DNA of 8,602 nucleotides, taken from positions 1 to 8,602 of the forward strand of contig SKIE01000041.1 in the NCBI GenBank assembly GCA_007116585.1, read 5' to 3'. The position numbers and the translations under genes were made by a program. Below the pieces are notes generated by a model. That model was not told where the DNA came from and ran no database searches. It saw only the letters and a list, made by a program, of their open reading frames with translations. Source of the DNA: Wenzhouxiangella sp. (GTDB lineage Bacteria; Pseudomonadota; Gammaproteobacteria; Xanthomonadales; Wenzhouxiangellaceae). Below, one piece after another: positions 7,838 through 8,602 of the stretch; within the stretch, counting starts at the first letter, position 1, and each line of letters begins with the position of its first letter.

Positions 7838-7842
7838 CCTCT
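7838..7842 (-). promoter_or_regulatory. Ribosome binding site AGAGG supporting a TTG start
   Basis: AGAGG lies six bases before TTG (7831-7829) of the DUF3592 gene. It is the reason for accepting this uncommon start codon. Confidence 0.6.
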
Positions 7843-7887
7843 GCTTGGTTGAAAGAATGAACTTTTTTTCACACTAGCACGTCAGTA

Positions 7888-7917
7888 TTGCGGTGCTCAG
7901 AGTCAAAGACGAATAAT
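7888..7917 (+). promoter_or_regulatory. Candidate sigma-70 promoter for the EAL gene
   Basis: TTGCGG (7888-7893) and AATAAT (7912-7917) are separated by 18 bases. The -10 box matches five of six consensus bases, the -35 box three of six. It would give a leader of about 65 bases before the ATG at 7990. The match is by eye only. Confidence 0.35.
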
Positions 7918-7926
7918 GCGCGTTAT
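7913..7926. repeat. Near-perfect 14-bp palindrome ATAATGCGCGTTAT
   Basis: The two halves are complementary except for one pair (T/G). It overlaps the candidate -10 box of the EAL gene and so has the size and place of a repressor site. No regulator can be named. Confidence 0.35.
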
Positions 7927-7989
7927 CAGTGCGAGCAATTTGTGGCTTTTGAGGTACGCTACCGCACGGAGCGTCAGGGCTTGGGTCAA

Positions 7990-8602
7990 ATGAACGAAAA
8001 GAACAGCGAAGGCGGCTGCAAGCGGTGCCGCGACAAGGAACCACTTGGCATCGACATCTCGATGGCGTTCCAGCCGATTGTCGAATTACCGAGTGGCCGC
8101 ATTTTCGCCCACGAAGCCCTGGTGCGGGGCGTCAACGGGGAGCCGGCCGGCGAGGTTTTCAAATACGTCGACGACGACAACCTGTATCAATTCGACCAGA
8201 CCTGCCGGATCAAGGCCATCGAGCTGGCGGCAAGGATCGGCGTGCAAAGTCACGTGTCGATCAACTTCATGCCCAACGCCGTCTACCAGGCCGAAACCTG
8301 CATTCAGCGTACGCTGGAAGCGGCGGATCGCTACGGTTTGCCGCTGGAAAACATCATATTCGAGGTGACCGAGGCCGATCGCGTGCTCGATCGAAATCAC
8401 CTAAGAAATATCCTCGAGTACTATAAAAAGCGTGGCTTCAAAACGGCGATCGATGACTTTGGTGACGGCTACGCCGGCTTAAACCTGATGGCAGACTTCG
8501 TGCCCGACCTGGTCAAGCTGGACATGGGCCTGATTCGCGACATTGACAGCGACAAGCAGCGTCACTTGATCGTGCGCCACATTGTGAGGCTGTGCGAAGA
8601 AC
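7990..8602 (+). CDS. EAL-domain cyclic di-GMP phosphodiesterase, 3' end outside the window
   Basis: 204 codons are visible. The N terminus carries Cys10-x2-Cys13, then MAFQPIV (25-31) opens an EAL domain with almost no other N-terminal domain. Catalytic motifs present: HEALVRG (41-47, the EAL signature with Glu42), SINFMPNAVY (90-99, Asn92), FEVTEAD (124-130, Glu125), IDDFGDGYAGL (154-164, Asp155 and Asp156) and VKLDM (175-179, Lys177). The last metal/base residues (the Glu and Gln of the AEG.E and QG motifs) lie beyond the right edge. All residues seen are those of an active enzyme that cleaves c-di-GMP to pGpG, lowering the signal for sessile growth. The closest style is that of stand-alone and BLUF-linked EAL proteins. 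The ATG at 7990 has a poor ribosome site; a TTG three codons earlier (7981) is an alternative. A C-terminal extra domain cannot be excluded. Confidence 0.88.
   Translation, partial: MNEKNSEGGCKRCRDKEPLGIDISMAFQPIVELPSGRIFAHEALVRGVNGEPAGEVFKYVDDDNLYQFDQTCRIKAIELAARIGVQSHVSINFMPNAVYQAETCIQRTLEAADRYGLPLENIIFEVTEADRVLDRNHLRNILEYYKKRGFKTAIDDFGDGYAGLNLMADFVPDLVKLDMGLIRDIDSDKQRHLIVRHIVRLCEE

Larger units (their letters stand above)
7832..7989. other. Divergent intergenic region between DUF3592 and EAL genes
   Basis: 158 bases, clearly richer in A and T than the rest of the window, including a run of seven T at 7863-7869. It must carry the start signals of both divergent genes. On the minus strand a TTGACT box (7906-7901) resembles a -35 element, but no good -10 is found at the right distance. 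On the plus strand a candidate promoter and a palindrome are listed separately. No gene or RNA could be recognised here. Confidence 0.6.

Noticed and set aside
7929..7960. Possible sigma-54 promoter (TGGC ... GC) before the EAL gene that PspF could use
   Set aside because: The spacing between the GG and GC pairs is 12 instead of 10 bases and the -12 box lacks TTGC.

Overview
The window looks like a stretch of chromosome from a GC-rich gammaproteobacterium. I base this on several things: a RadA that starts like the E. coli protein, a PspF that can be aligned residue by residue with E. coli PspF over at least its first 168 residues, a YnaI-type MscS channel, and a nagZ - hpt - MTI phosphorylase gene order like that I know from Pseudomonas. 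Nearly every base is coding, overlaps of 4 bases are common, and I see no insertion sequence, prophage, CRISPR, tRNA or rRNA. This is mainly housekeeping chromosome, and I do not see a clear new multi-gene system.

Left part (1-4158, all minus strand): a tightly packed operon read right to left, rlmD (23S rRNA m5U methyltransferase), nagZ (peptidoglycan-recycling glucosaminidase), a YnaI-like mechanosensitive channel, a hypoxanthine-guanine phosphoribosyltransferase, and the first 30 codons of a methylthioinosine/purine nucleoside phosphorylase that leaves the window. Neighbouring genes overlap by 4, 4, 14 and 4 bases, so translation is probably coupled. The last two genes suggest a short purine-salvage route: methylthioinosine to hypoxanthine to IMP.

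Middle (4159-6269, minus strand): radA (DNA repair ATPase), then a 103-base gap with an interrupted stem-loop, then a YdbL/DUF1318-family lipoprotein gene. A hairpin with a T-tract lies between this gene and rlmD, but it is oriented to stop plus-strand transcription, although both flanking genes are on the minus strand.

Right part (6270-8602): pspF, a sigma-54 activator of the phage-shock response, starts on the plus strand only 18 bases from the radA start. Its usual partner pspA is absent from the window, and its sigma-54 contact loop reads GAFTDA instead of GAFTGA. Convergent to it is a small two-helix DUF3592 membrane protein with a TTG start. After a 158-base AT-richer divergent intergenic region comes a c-di-GMP phosphodiesterase (EAL domain) with an N-terminal C-x2-C motif, cut off by the window end. 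The right part therefore groups envelope-stress and c-di-GMP signalling genes; any functional link between them is inference.
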